The notes beneath the pieces are model-generated. The model saw only the letters and a list, made by a program, of their open reading frames with translations, was not told the origin of the DNA and did no database searches. DNA of 64,000 bases from contig CM077648.1 of NCBI GenBank assembly GCA_039707465.1, forward strand, positions 18,325,619-18,389,618, read 5' to 3'. This document shows, in pieces, positions 53,197 to 63,508 of the stretch. This DNA comes from Rhabdophis nuchalis (lineage: Eukaryota; Chordata; Lepidosauria; Squamata; Natricidae). The translations under genes and the position numbers were made by a program. Position 1 is the stretch's first letter. Each line of letters opens with the position of its first letter.

Positions 53197-54110
53197 TTAA
53201 AGTTTCCTGAACACAATTAACTAAGGCGAATCCCTGGAATGTAAAAGAAAATGCTTGAAAGTACATGGATCAAACATTTAGCCCAATCTTTCTTCAAATT
53301 GCAATTTTACATACGCAGAGAGCAGGATGAAATAAACTGAAGCTTGGCTGGGTAAAATGAGAAACTGGGTAAATCAAGCTTGATAAACTTCAAGGCTCTG
53401 CAAAGCATTCCAAAGGGTATTTTCCCAAAGAATATTAACATGAACAAAGCACTCTTTCTTGAAATATGTGTGGCTAGTTTATACTGCTCAGGTATACGCA
53501 TGTCCAGTCCTCTCCCTGCTGATGGTGCGAGCAGCTACTGCCTACATACATACAGTTTTTGAAGCCCAAGATCTTCAAGATGCAGCGGCTTTTTATGTTT
53601 CAAGTGGGGTGCTTTGACTCATGCCAGTATGCTTTGCTAACCCCTCTTTTAAAATACTTTACATGGCCCTATTAGACTCATCCATCCTTTATTGTTGACT
53701 TGTTCAATTTCCACTTGTATTAAGTTCACCATTAAAATGAGCTTAAGCAGCAATCATTGTAAATTGGAGTAGCTGGATTTAATCAGTGTTCATATTACTG
53801 TATAGAAGATGAAATATCCATCTCCCATCAGCTGATTCCACTTTACATTTTTAAAATGATTATGAAGTCACTAAACCACACTAAAGCACTGAACCGTCTT
53901 CCTTTTCTCTTCTTCACTCACTGATCCTTAGTCATATATATGAACTTTTATCTATAATTGCGAATGTATTGCTGGATGCTTGGCCAGTGATTTACTTGTG
54001 GTGTTATTCCACAGACAGCTGAAATGAATCTCAGAATAATGTTTTTGACTACAGGAAGGCAGCTATAATTATTCATTTCTCCATTCGTTGGAGGGCACCA
54101 TTGATTAAAT
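53193..54110. other. Repeat-free block, possible conserved noncoding DNA
   Basis: Particularly 53700-54080, with CTATAATTGCGAATGTATTG, GCCAGTGATTTACTTGTGG and AGCTATAATTATTCATTTC. No gene-like frame. Constraint is inference. Confidence 0.35.
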
Positions 54111-54222
54111 TTTTAAAAAATCTAGTTAACTATGGTGAGGTTGAGACTTATAAGTTTGAATTTTTTTCCCTGCCTGTCTTTTTACCTTCAATTGGTATAT
54201 CCCCAAAAATTCTGGCACCACG

Positions 54223-54518
54223 GTGTGTGTGTGTGTGTGTGTGTGTGTGTCAGTGGTGGGATTCAAAAAATTTTATTGGGCCATGGCAGGGGAAGGATAC
54301 TGTAAAATCTCCATTTCCTCCCCACTCCAAGGGAAGGATACTGCAAAATCCCTATTTCCTGCCAGTCATCTGGGACTCAGGAGGCAGAGAATAGATGCAG
54401 GCAGGGCCGGCCAGATGTGGTAATTGCCGATTCTCTGAACTACTCAAAATTTCCGCTACCAATTCTCCAGAACTGGCCAGAACCTGCTGAATACCACCTC
54501 TGGTGTGTGTGTGTGTGA

Positions 54519-54525
<7 letters not shown>
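54223..54525. repeat. (GT)n repeat split by a MITE
   Basis: GT units at 54223-54250 and 54503-54517, on each side of the MITE, then GAAA units. Confidence 0.9.
54251..54502 (+). mobile_element. hAT-type MITE, GGGGAAGGATACTG family, inside (GT)n
   Basis: Starts CAGTGGTGGGATTCAAAAAA, passes two GGGAAGGATACTG motifs and GACTCAGGAGGCAGAGAATA, and ends GAATACCACCTCTG. The flanking 8 bp GTGTGTGT on both sides fit a target duplication but are uninformative in a GT array. 252 bp; best copy of its family here. Confidence 0.9.

Positions 54526-54594
<69 letters not shown>
54518..54594. repeat. (GAAA)n tetranucleotide repeat
   Basis: About 19 GAAA units. Confidence 0.95.
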
Positions 54595-54599
54595 ATTCT

Positions 54600-55310
54600 T
54601 TTTTTAACAGTTTATTTCTACATGTTCATTTTACATACATACATTTAGTGAACATTTTGCTTATATAATAGTACTTTTCCTGCTCCAGTTTCTACCTCTA
54701 TTATCCAACTATTTGTGAAACAAATCACATGTTCAAAAATAATCTGTATCTTCCTTTTCTTTTAGCTTTAATGTCAATCTGTTCATTTCTGCACAATCTA
54801 TTTTTTTAAAAAATTACGTCTTCTATAGGTGTTCTCTCATTTTTCCAGTACTGTGCAAATATAATTCTTTCTGCTGTGAATACATATAATATTAAATATA
54901 TATTCCCTTTATCATACGTTTTTGGTTCTATGCCTAGCAAAAGTATTTCTGGCTTGTAATCTATGTGCTGCTTTAAAAAATTTTCTAACCATGTATGTAT
55001 TTTTGTCCAATATTTCTTTGCTTTTGCTCATGTTCACTAGATATGATAATATGCGCCCACATCTGGCGGACACGGTTTAAAACATCTTTGCTAATCTCGC
55101 CGGTGGTGTCACCTATAAAACATTATATAGATTTTCCTTATAAGTAGTGAATTCTTAAGAGAAATGTCCTCTTCAAATGGTCCATAATGAATTCGAAAGT
55201 TTCCCTTTCATAACTTGGCAAAAAATTGGCATATTAAAAGAGTGGAAGAATCTTTCAAGATGGACCACTCCAGGGAAATTATATTCTGTAATCTGACGAT
55301 TATGAATGAG
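54600..55310 (-). mobile_element. L1 LINE relic, ORF2 3' part
   Basis: Parallel in order to the relic at 5000-5780: CAGTACTGTGCAAATATAAT, CTGCTGTGAATACATATAAT, TCTAACCATGTATGTATTTT and GCGCCCACATCTGGCGGACA. Frames are broken. Confidence 0.6.
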
Positions 55311-55311
55311 G

Positions 55312-57600
55312 GCAATACAATACAATAGCAGAGTTGGAAGGGACCTTGTAGGTCTTCTAGTCCAACCCCCTGCATGGGCAGGAATCTTATACCATTTCAG
55401 ACAAATGGCTGTCTAACATCTTTTTAAAGACTTCCAGGGTTGGGGCATTCACAACTGCTGGAGGCAAGCTGTTCCAGAGGTTAATTGTTCTTACTGTTAG
55501 GAAATTTCTCCTTAGTTCTAAGTTGCTTCTCTCCTTGGTTAGTTTCCACCCATTGCTCCTTGTCCTGCCCCCAGGTGTCTTGGAGAAAAGTTTGACTCCC
55601 TCTTCTTTGTGGCACCCTCTGAGATATCGGAACACTGCTATCATGTCTCCCCTGGTCCTTCTCTTCATCAAACTAGACATACCCAGTTCCTGCAGCCGTT
55701 CTTCATATGTCTTAGTCTCCAGTCCTCTAATCATCTTGGTTGCTCTTCTTTGCACTCTTTCCAGAGTCTCCACGTCTTTTCTACATCGTGGCGACCAAAA
55801 CTGTATGCAGTATTCCAAGTGTGGCCTTACCAAGGCACTATACAGTGGCATTAACACTTCACGCGATCTAGATTCTATCCCTCTGTTGATGCAGCCTAGA
55901 ACTGTGTTGGCTTTTTTGGCAGCTGCTGCACACTGCTGGCTCATATTTAAATGGTTGTCCACTAGGATTCCGAGATCCCTCTCACAGTTGCTACTATTGA
56001 GCAAGGTACCACCTATACTGTACTTGTGCATTTGGTTTTTCTTGCCTATATGTAGGACCTTACTTTTTTCACAATTGAATTTCATTTTATTAGACAGTGC
56101 CCAATGTTCAAGTTTGTCTAGATCCTTCTGTATCTTAAGCCTATCTTCTGGAGTGTTGGCTATTCCTGCCAGCTTGGTGTCGTCTGCGAATTTGATGAGT
56201 TCCCCATTTATCCCCTCATCCAAATCGTTGATGAAGATGTTAAAGAGTACTGGGCCTAAAACAGAGCCTTGGGGGACTCCACTGCATACTTCCTTCCATG
56301 TAGATGCAGTTCCATTGAGGACTACACGTTGAGTGCGGTTGGTCAGCCAGTTACGAATCCATTTGGTGGTGGTGCTGTCTAACCCACAATTTTCTACTTT
56401 ATCTAATAGTAGGTTATGGTCTACTTTATCAAATGCCTTACTGAAGTCCAGGTAAATTATATCAACAGCATTCCTCTGGTCCACTGATTTTGTTACTTTG
56501 TCAAAGAATGCAATTAGATTCGTCTGGCATGATCTGTTTTTGACAAACCCATGTTGGCTTTTGGCTATTACTTTGTTTGCTTCTAGGTGTTCACTTATTT
56601 GTTGTTTAATTATCTTTTCCAGAATCTTTCCTGGTATTGAGGTCAGGCTGATGGGTCTATAGTTTCCTGGATCTGTTTTTTTTCCTTTTTTGAAGATGGG
56701 AACCACATCTGCTCTTTTCCAGTCTTCTGGCAGTTCCCCGGTGCTCCAGGATCTCTGAAAGATATAGTTCAGTGGTTCTGAGATCTCGTCTGCCAGTTCC
56801 TTCAGAACCCTGGGGTGTAATCCATCCGGTCCTGGTGATTTGAACTCGTCCAGGGCAGACAGGTGCTCACTTACCATTTTCTTCTCTATTTCAACTTGTG
56901 TTCCTAATCTGATATTTGTGGTGCTGTTTTTGATTGATTGGACTGTTTTATCCCTTTGTGTAAAGACAGATGCAAAGAAAGAGTTAAATAGTTCTGCTTT
57001 CTCCCTGTTGCTTATCATCTTCTTGCCATTTTCTCCCAGCAGTGGACCAATTGTTTCCTTAACTTTTTTCTTATTTTTAACATGTTGGAAGAAGCTTTTT
57101 TTGTTATTTTTTACTTTTTTGGCAAGCCTTTCTTCATTGTGAGCCTTAGCTTTCCTCACTTCATCTTTACAGGCTCGGGCTATTTGCTGATATTTTGCCT
57201 TGGTTATGTCCCCCTTTTTCCATTTTTTATATTTATCCTTTTTGTCTTTCAATTTGTCAGAGAGTTCTTTATGCAGCCATGCTGGTTTCTTTTGGGAACT
57301 GTTATTTTTCTTCTTCATTGGTATTGCGCTGGACTGGGCTTTTATAATCTCATTTTTCAAAATTTCCCAAGCTTCTTGAGTTGTTTTCCCCTTGAGGATT
57401 CTCATCCATGGAATCCTTCCCAAGCTCTCTCTGAGTTTGTTGAAATTAGCTCTCTTGAAGTCTAAGACTCTAGTTTGACTTTGTTCAACTACTTTTGGGC
57501 AAATATACATGTCCCAGAATAATGCTGCAAGATCCAATCTGGATCGATCACTAGGTCCAGGGTTTAGTCTTCCATATAGATCCTTTCACCTAAATGTCTG
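55312..57600 (-). mobile_element. CR1 LINE, 5' truncated, RT open
   Basis: About 2.25 kb on the minus strand with an (AATAC)n tail at 55312-55327, UTR GGGGGTTGGACTAGAAGACC and a 716-codon ORF2 frame. 5' end lies near 57560-57600 beside the AAGAAGCTTCTTC repeat; the exact junction is unclear. Youngest-looking CR1 in the window. Confidence 0.9.
55387..57537 (-). CDS. CR1 ORF2 fragment: reverse transcriptase, 716 codons, no stop
   Basis: RT and C-terminal region of the CR1 polyprotein. Landmarks: LDFKRANFNKLRESL near 25-39, a lysine-rich linker at 75-165, SPGPDGLHPRVLKELA at 234-249, GNYRPISLTSIPGKILE at 291-307, motif A IYLDFSKAFDKVDH at 361-374, motif B SGVPQGSVLGPVLF at 419-432, catalytic FADD at 450-453, and the C-terminal LWNSLPPAVVNAPTLEVF and LDSHLSEMV. 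Family ORF2 is about 900-1000 residues with an N-terminal APE endonuclease, absent here. The annotated start is TTG and is arbitrary, since the frame stays open further upstream. No stop or frameshift in 2.15 kb means a recent insertion. Confidence 0.9.
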   Translation of the reverse strand: MDLAALFWDMYICPKVVEQSQTRVLDFKRANFNKLRESLGRIPWMRILKGKTTQEAWEILKNEIIKAQSSAIPMKKKNNSSQKKPAWLHKELSDKLKDKKDKYKKWKKGDITKAKYQQIARACKDEVRKAKAHNEERLAKKVKNNKKSFFQHVKNKKKVKETIGPLLGENGKKMISNREKAELFNSFFASVFTQRDKTVQSIKNSTTNIRLGTQVEIEKKMVSEHLSALDEFKSPGPDGLHPRVLKELADEISEPLNYIFQRSWSTGELPEDWKRADVVPIFKKGKKTDPGNYRPISLTSIPGKILEKIIKQQISEHLEANKVIAKSQHGFVKNRSCQTNLIAFFDKVTKSVDQRNAVDIIYLDFSKAFDKVDHNLLLDKVENCGLDSTTTKWIRNWLTNRTQRVVLNGTASTWKEVCSGVPQGSVLGPVLFNIFINDLDEGINGELIKFADDTKLAGIANTPEDRLKIQKDLDKLEHWALSNKMKFNCEKSKVLHIGKKNQMHKYSIGGTLLNSSNCERDLGILVDNHLNMSQQCAAAAKKANTVLGCINRGIESRSREVLMPLYSALVRPHLEYCIQFWSPRCRKDVETLERVQRRATKMIRGLETKTYEERLQELGMSSLMKRRTRGDMIAVFRYLRGCHKEEGVKLFSKTPGGRTRSNGWKLTKERSNLELRRNFLTVRTINLWNSLPPAVVNAPTLEVFKKMLDSHLSEMV

Positions 57601-58400
57601 TAGAGATTCTCAGCCATCCGGATCATGGTTGTCCCAAAGGTGCTTTTCCAAAAAGCAACTGGACTTTGTTCTTCCTTGTTTCACTTCTCATCCAAGAAGC
57701 TTCTTCATTTTCTGACGTAGGCTTCCCGAGACAATAAAAAGCACACGCTTAGTCCCCAAAACACTCTTTTTATTTCAACAGCTGTGAATTATGTTCATTC
57801 ACAGCCCCGTAATGAATCAAAAATAGTTTGTAAAGAGTCCTATAGAAATCTGCCAAAGTCTTTCGGGATAAGGTTGATAAGCACCCACCTTTATCTCCCT
57901 TGAAACACTGCCAAAGACCTATTGGCAATTAGCTTTGCAAGGGCACATGAAGCACAGAGTCAAAATGGAGCTTCAGACTTTAAACCAACCAGTACGAACA
58001 AAGCTGATATGCCTTTGCTCCTCCTTTATGTCTTATGGGAGGGGCCAATCATCTCCAAGCCTTATTCCCAAGTCATCTCTTTTGTCTTAACTGCTCTTGC
58101 CTTCTGGCAGTTCTGTACCTGTGTGCACTGGGAACAGGCTCCCCCTGTTCCTCTGCCTCGCTGATGTCCGACTCTGGAAGCTCTGGGACAGCACATAACT
58201 CCCAGACGGCCTTGGCCCCCTTTCTTCCTCTGATGCCGAGCCCTCATCCGAGCCTTTACCCAGACTCCAGGACTAGCCTATGTTCCTCCCCAACCTCCTC
58301 ATTATCTGATTATGCTGCCAGCTCTGCAGGCTGCCGACGGACCACAACATTTCAGAACTGAAGTTGTCTGTTGAAAAAGCACCTTTGGGACACCCTCAAG
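57595..58400 (+). repeat. AAGAAGCTTCTTC-type inverted-arm repeat, split by a solo LTR
   Basis: Left arm 57595-57712 (GATTCTCAGCCATCCGGATC, CCCAAAGGTGCTTTTCC, CATCCAAGAAGCTTCTTC); right arm 58350-58395 (AAGTTGTCTGTTGAAAAAGC, ACCTTTGGGACACC), its inverse. Same layout as 42457-42940. Confidence 0.7.
57713..58349 (-). mobile_element. Solo LTR, 637 bp, 4 bp target duplication
   Basis: Minus strand runs from TGTTGTGGTCCGTCGGCAGC to AGCCTACGTCA, so TG...CA ends. A polyadenylation signal AATAAAAAG lies near the 3' end (57740 region), followed by TATTGTCTCGGGAAG. TTTC flanks it at 57709-57712 and 58350-58353. No internal region remains. A 4 bp duplication fits a Gypsy-type or ERV LTR. The frames at 57922-58361 lie within the LTR and are not genes. 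Confidence 0.75.
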
Positions 58401-58449
58401 GAATTTCTCTCCCACCAGAATGTGGGCATTGGGCTACTCTATGTATAGT

Positions 58450-58605
58450 ATTTATGGAGTGTCTGGTTGTGTAATCTCTATTGGATTGTGTAATCTCTAT
58501 TGGATTACACAACCAGACACTCCATTTCTATGAAGTGTCTGGTTGTATAATCTCTATTGGAGTGTCTGGTTGTGTAATCTCTATTTGGAGAAAGAATAGT
58601 GATTC
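58450..58605. repeat. Cluster of direct and inverted copies of a 28 bp unit
   Basis: The unit GAGTGTCTGGTTGTGTAATC, then TCTATTGGA, occurs three to four times direct and once inverted (GATTACACAACCAGACACTC at about 58504). Confidence 0.85.
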
Positions 58606-59164
58606 TGAATTGAAATAGATCACTTATAGTGATAAAGTCTCACATTATTACCATACCTTTGTTGATGGCTCTTGCTTTTTTCTTTCCTTAAAGAAATTGT
58701 AATAAAAATATTGAAAAAACAACCCTTATGTGGGCAACTCAACTCTGGCATTTGGTAATAATGTCACTAGATTTTCTATATCTCTGCTTCATTTCATTGA
58801 TGGGATGGCTTCATTGATGTTAAATGGGAGACAAGGAAACATTTTCACATTCTTAATAGCATTTTCATATTTAAGGGCATTTAGGAAAGACATAATGGAG
58901 ATGTAAATTGTACTGGCATCATTAGAACTCCAAACTAACCAAATGGACTGAAAGCTTTAGAAGATGGAACAATTCTTCAATGCAATGATGTATAAAACAA
59001 AGGTAAATTAATAAACCTTTAGGACAGGCTCAAACTGGGTGAGAGTGATGTTTTCCATTTCTTATTCTCAATCCAGTTAGGAACTAAGTGTGTGTTTTTT
59101 TTAAATCAAGGCAATCTGGTCTACCCACTTAATCTCATCCTTGGTATAGCCGACAAAGCAAGGA
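58606..59164. other. No gene recognised
   Basis: AT-rich spacer. Confidence 0.35.
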
Positions 59165-59345
59165 AAACCCCTGGCTTAGAGGTTAATACATCTACCTAAT
59201 ATGTAAGTAGTCCAGGTTCGAATCCCAGAAGGGTATGACTAGCTGACAAGAGCTAAATAGCTTGAAAATCGATCTATACTAGTCTCCCTTTACTTCTTTG
59301 TCGGTAAATATAAATTTAACCCAAAAATCAGTTAGGAACTGTTAA
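59165..59345 (+). mobile_element. tRNA-derived SINE, separate family
   Basis: CCTGGCTTAGAGGTTAATAC (A box) and CAGGTTCGAATCCCAGAAGG (B box) at about 45 bp spacing, then GGTATGACTAGCTGACAAG and an AT-rich end. Not related to the Sauria, MIR-like or CR1-tailed SINEs here. Confidence 0.65.
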
Positions 59346-60080
59346 AAAGCACCACAACCTCGAGGAATAAATTGATGAAATGTTTAATTTCAACTTCATT
59401 TCTCATCGCCAGCAGCAATGTCTGAAAATCTTTTCTTTAGGATACTGCTGGGTTCGTAGAAACAGAGAGCATTTCATGTTGGATTGTCTTCCATTCCCCG
59501 AATCTGAAGAGACAGAGTACACTTTCTGCATGTAATAAATTAAACGTATTTCTTGGGAAATGTGGCTCAGCTTTTTTTTTTAAAACTTGAGAGGTAAAAC
59601 CGACATGCAGATAAAAGCAAGGTTGGCAAATTTCCTTCATTTCTTCATTGAATTGGCATTAGTTCTGAACTTCTTTATATGGAGCACACATCACTGTGGG
59701 TGAATGAAGGGTTTGTTTACATTTCAGCAGTCCGCCATGAAAAGCTACAGGCAGCGTTCATGCTGTTTTTCTATCTGATGGCCTACTTCAGGGTCCCCTG
59801 CTGGATTTACAAACATGTATTTTCTTCTTCAGTTCTTTCCACATTCAACAAATCATTGATCAAAGAAACCGAGTTACTCCTATTTGTCCTTAATTCTTTG
59901 TTGGATAATATTTTATTTTTTAGGATCCCCAGTCCTACAAAAATAGTTTTTATTTTCAAGCTTTGGGAGAAGGTTTCTGAAAGACAGAGCACGATAGGGA
60001 GAAGGGAGGAACAGAAAGGCCCTATTTTAAGGGACCATTCTATTTTCTTTCTCTCTCCCCTCCCTTTCTTTCTTTCAGTG
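59346..60080. other. Candidate conserved noncoding block
   Basis: 59370-59680 is repeat-free with ATTGATGAAATGTTTAATTT, ATTTCTCATCGCCAGCAGC and GTAATAAATTAAACGTATTT. The 146-codon frame 59679-60119 has no domain and no start context worth calling. Confidence 0.35.
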
Positions 60081-60505
60081 ATTTTTTTAATAGGATGTTG
60101 TGTAAGGCCATTAAAATAATTAAGCTAGCCCTAACCCCTTCAAGAAAGGAGATAATAAGGAAGGTATTAATATGTGCAGAAATGGATAGACTAATGTTAG
60201 AATTAAAAGAAACAAAGGAGAGAGAATATTATGACACATGGAACAGATTTTATCAATGGCTGGAAACACGAGGTGGGAGTCGGAACACACAAAAATAGGA
60301 TAACTAGATGTGGAATGAGATATTATATATGTTTTAGAATGAATACGTTAATCAAAAATAATTGTACAAGACTAGCACCATGTAAATAGTATACGTGTTA
60401 TTTGTCTTTCACTTTGGTTTCTATGGTGGATGATACACCAGGATGGTCACACTGTGTTCAATATACTTATATATAAATAATAAAAATATATATTAAAAAT
60501 AGTTA
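60081..60505 (+). mobile_element. L1 LINE 3' end
   Basis: The frame 60095-60298 encodes EMDRLMLELKETKEREYYD and TWNRFYQWLETRG, as at the C-terminus of L1 ORF2. A 3' UTR with AATATACTTATATATAAAT and an A-rich end follows. 5' truncated. Confidence 0.6.
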
Positions 60506-60583
60506 GGTTAAATAGTTCAAATTGCTGAAGAAATATAATAATTTGCAGGTGGTTGATAAATAGAAAAAGTCTTTGTACTTAAG

Positions 60584-60759
60584 CAGTGGTGGGTTTCAAA
60601 TTTTTTAGAACCTACTCTGTAGGTGTGGCCTATTTTGTGGGTGTGGCTTGGCAGTCATATGACAGGGTGGGAGTGGCCACCTTTTAAAATGAGGTGAAAC
60701 TCATTTAACAATGCTCTTGCTTAGCAACCAAAATTTTGGACTCAATTGTGATGATAAAT

Positions 60760-60826
<67 letters not shown>

Positions 60827-60989
60827 GTCATTCTTTCCTTTCTTCCTTCCTTTCCTTTCCATTGGGTCACTGGCAGCGGTGGGCCAGATTTACTTCCAAG
60901 TATGCCGGTGGAACCCCCTCTCACTGGTTCTCTAAATTTCACCAAACGGCTCTCGTGAATAGGTGCGAGCCTGCAGAAACCCACCACTG
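60584..60989 (+). mobile_element. hAT-type MITE, composite, holding a (TTTC)n array
   Basis: Starts CAGTGGTGGGTTTCAAATTT and ends CAGAAACCCACCACTG. Flanks TACTTAAG (60576-60583) and TACTTGAG (60990-60997) match 7 of 8. Within it, 60690-60755 reads like the CTTACGACC-type MITE (TCATTTAACAATG, TTGCTTAGCAACC) and leads into a TTTC microsatellite. Confidence 0.8.
60759..60858. repeat. (TTTC)n tetranucleotide repeat
   Basis: About 16 TTTC units then TTCC variants; frames across it are artefacts. Confidence 0.95.
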
Positions 60990-61000
60990 TACTTGAGGGT

Positions 61001-61363
61001 GCTGTGGCTCAGTGGCTAAGACACTGAGCTTGTCGATCAGAAAGGTCGGCAGTTCAGCGGTTTGAATCCCTAGCGCCAGCTAACTGAGTGAGCTCCCATT
61101 ACTTCTCCCAGCTTCTGCCAATCTAGCAGTTCGAAAGCATGTAAAAATGCAAGTAGAAAAATAGGAGCCACCTTTGGCTCCTATTCCATGTGTCTTTGGT
61201 TTTTAATCATGCCGGCCATATGACCACAGAGACGTCTTTGAACAGTGCTGGCTCTTTGGCTTTGAAACGGAGATGAGCACCGTTCACTCTACCTCCTGAC
61301 TCTAGCACCCTAGAGTCAGGAACGACTAGCACATATGTGTGAGGGGAACCTTTACCTTTACCT
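61001..61363 (+). mobile_element. Sauria-type SINE, full length, 11 bp target duplication
   Basis: Head GCTGTGGCTCAGTGGCTAAG (A box) and GCGGTTTGAATCCC (B box); middle AGCAGTTCGAAAGCATG, AATGCAAGTAGAAAAATAGG; tail CACCCTAGAGTCAGG and GGGGAACCTTTACC. The perfect TACTTGAGGGT duplication is at 60990-61000 and 61364-61374. Confidence 0.95.
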
Positions 61364-61384
61364 TACTTGAGGGTAGATATTATG

Positions 61385-61600
61385 TGGTTGCCATTGTGGA
61401 AACTTGGTGGATTTTAATTAATGTTCTTAGCACGGGCCAAATTTATTTAATTCTCATTTTAATCATTGTGACTGTTTGTATTTATTTGTATTTAATATTT
61501 TATATTTTATAGTTCCTGTGCACCGCCCTGAGTCCCATCTTGGGAGATAGGGCGGTATAGAAATCGAATAAATGAAATGAAATGAATGAAATGAAACCCA
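61385..61600 (+). mobile_element. L2-type LINE 3' UTR fragment
   Basis: TTTTAATTAATGTTCTTAGC, CCTGTGCACCGCCCTGAGTC, GATAGGGCGGTATAGAAATC and an AAATG tail. Confidence 0.8.
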
Positions 61601-61619
61601 TGACTGGAACATTCAGCTA

Positions 61620-62090
61620 GAGGCAATTAAATTGTTCAGAAGAAACAGACCTAATAAAAGAGGAGCTGGAGTTGCATTATATAAAAGAGATAGCTGCACC
61701 CCTATAGAAATGCATTTGGGTTCATGAAAAGGAAAAGGGAACGACAATACCACTGGTCTATCGTATACACCATGCAATTACAGAGAAGAAATACCAGTAG
61801 ATGAACTTTTTGCTAATCAGTTGGCTAAGATGTGCCAAGAAAGCACACTGCAATAGTACAGAGGGACTTTAATTATTCTGAATATCAACTGGGAGACACC
61901 TAGTGTCTCTAGTGTGACCTTTGTTGACACCTAGTGTCAACTTTACACCTAGTGGAAGATCAAATGAGTTCCTGATGAATCTAGCATACACCTTCATCTC
62001 CAAAAGGTAGAAAAGGGAACTAGAGGGTCAACTTAATTCCTACTAACAAAAATATAGGAACCTCTTGTTACATCTAGCTCTAGTTTAACC
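61620..62090 (+). mobile_element. LINE endonuclease relic (CR1-like)
   Basis: With frame changes it reads KRGAGVALYKRDSC, then VYRIHHAITEKKYQ and RDFNYSEYQLG. This is the order RGGGVALY...YRPP...GDFNYP of the APE endonuclease in CR1-type ORF2. Stops and shifts throughout. It represents the domain missing from the two long copies in the window. Confidence 0.5.
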
Positions 62091-63506
62091 ATCACTGCCT
62101 TTGATAGTCATGAATAAGGAATAGGGTTGGAGAGAAGGAAAAAGCGTCTTGGATTAGTTATGTAGTGTGGAAAAAGAAGAGGACAGGGTGAGAAAAGCTG
62201 ATTGGTTATTTTGCCCAAAATGAAGAACTCTGGAAGAGAAAGGCATGAGACTCAATGCCAAGTCTCATGTTTTATAGGCAAGGGAAGGGGTAAGAGTTGG
62301 ATTGTTAAATATGCATTAGAAATGTAATAAACCCTTACGAAACTGTTCTGTTTGCTGTGTAAGATGAGTGATAATTCTTAGTTTGAAACCACTAGCTTAG
62401 AATTCCTATTGTGCTTGCATTTTCATGTACTGTACCTGTATCTAGATACTAGTTCTTAATGATATAAGTAAAAGCTGCAAAAATCACAATTAAAGGAAAG
62501 CTATTTTTCCTTATTAAAGTTTTTGGAAATTTCCAGTAGAATCAACTCTTGAGTTTGGACAACTTCTGTGTTACTGGAGTGTGTACTTTCGAAAGAAACC
62601 CGAAATCTAATCTAGTCACTAACCCCAAACACACAATTCTGAGTAAAGATTTATGCTTTTCCTTCAAATTCTCTCTTTCATTTTTAGCAATATACTTCTG
62701 TTGAATTCAAATGTCCCACTAAAGTAACTAATGTATTATCCCAATAGTACACACCATTATTTTATGCACATCTAAAATAGTGAATAATCCCATGATAATA
62801 AACATGATAATGCCAGTTTATCGTGTTGACGTGGTAGCAGTGGGATTGTAGACTATATCTTCAAAATAAATGTAAATAGATAATAGATAATTTAAATAGA
62901 CAATAATAAATTTAAAATAAAACATGCTACTTTTGACCAAATAAACCCATTTTCAGGTTGTGTACTATTTTATTTAATGGGAACATTCTTTAGTGTGATG
63001 AGAAATGGGATTATGCTATTGTATCAATAGTTCCAGCATATTCACTTGAATCCTTACTGATTAAATCAACTTCAGTTCAGCACTGACCTTTGGGAAACTT
63101 TTAACACAGATAAATCCTAAGGGAAGCTATACTACAGTATTTTGCAGTCTCTTGCTTGAAAATCTAAAGAACTCCCAGTAGCCACTTAAATTTAATGGAT
63201 GCGAGGAGTACCTGATGTACAGGAGCATAGAGTACTCATGTACCAATCTCTTAATTAAGAAAGGTAAAATGCTCATGTAATTTCTTCTGCCATACCCAGA
63301 AAGGGAAAACACTTGGCTTTGCAGACACTCAGAAAATACCAGGGACATAGCCCCAGTTAGAGTGAAAATTGTTTAAGTAAATGACAGTTAGTTTAAGACA
63401 AATATTTATTATAGAAGATATACTGTTAGAATATTGAATTTAACTGGAACAGTAAAGTATACAAAAAGGGAAGCTCCCCTTTATACTTAGGACAATCAGT
63501 GTAGAT
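62091..63506. other. No gene or repeat recognised
   Basis: About 1.4 kb of AT-rich sequence. The 73-codon minus frame 63127-63348 has no domain. Confidence 0.35.
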
Positions 63507-63508
63507 TA

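Noticed and set aside
55523..56332. 269-codon plus-strand frame
   Set aside because: Antisense shadow of the CR1 reverse transcriptase frame.
59165..59240. Functional tRNA gene
   Set aside because: B box is good, but the acceptor stem arms do not pair and the 3' part continues as SINE body.
59679..60119. 146-codon plus-strand frame resembling a membrane protein
   Set aside because: Hydrophobic text comes from T-rich DNA; the end enters an L1 relic.
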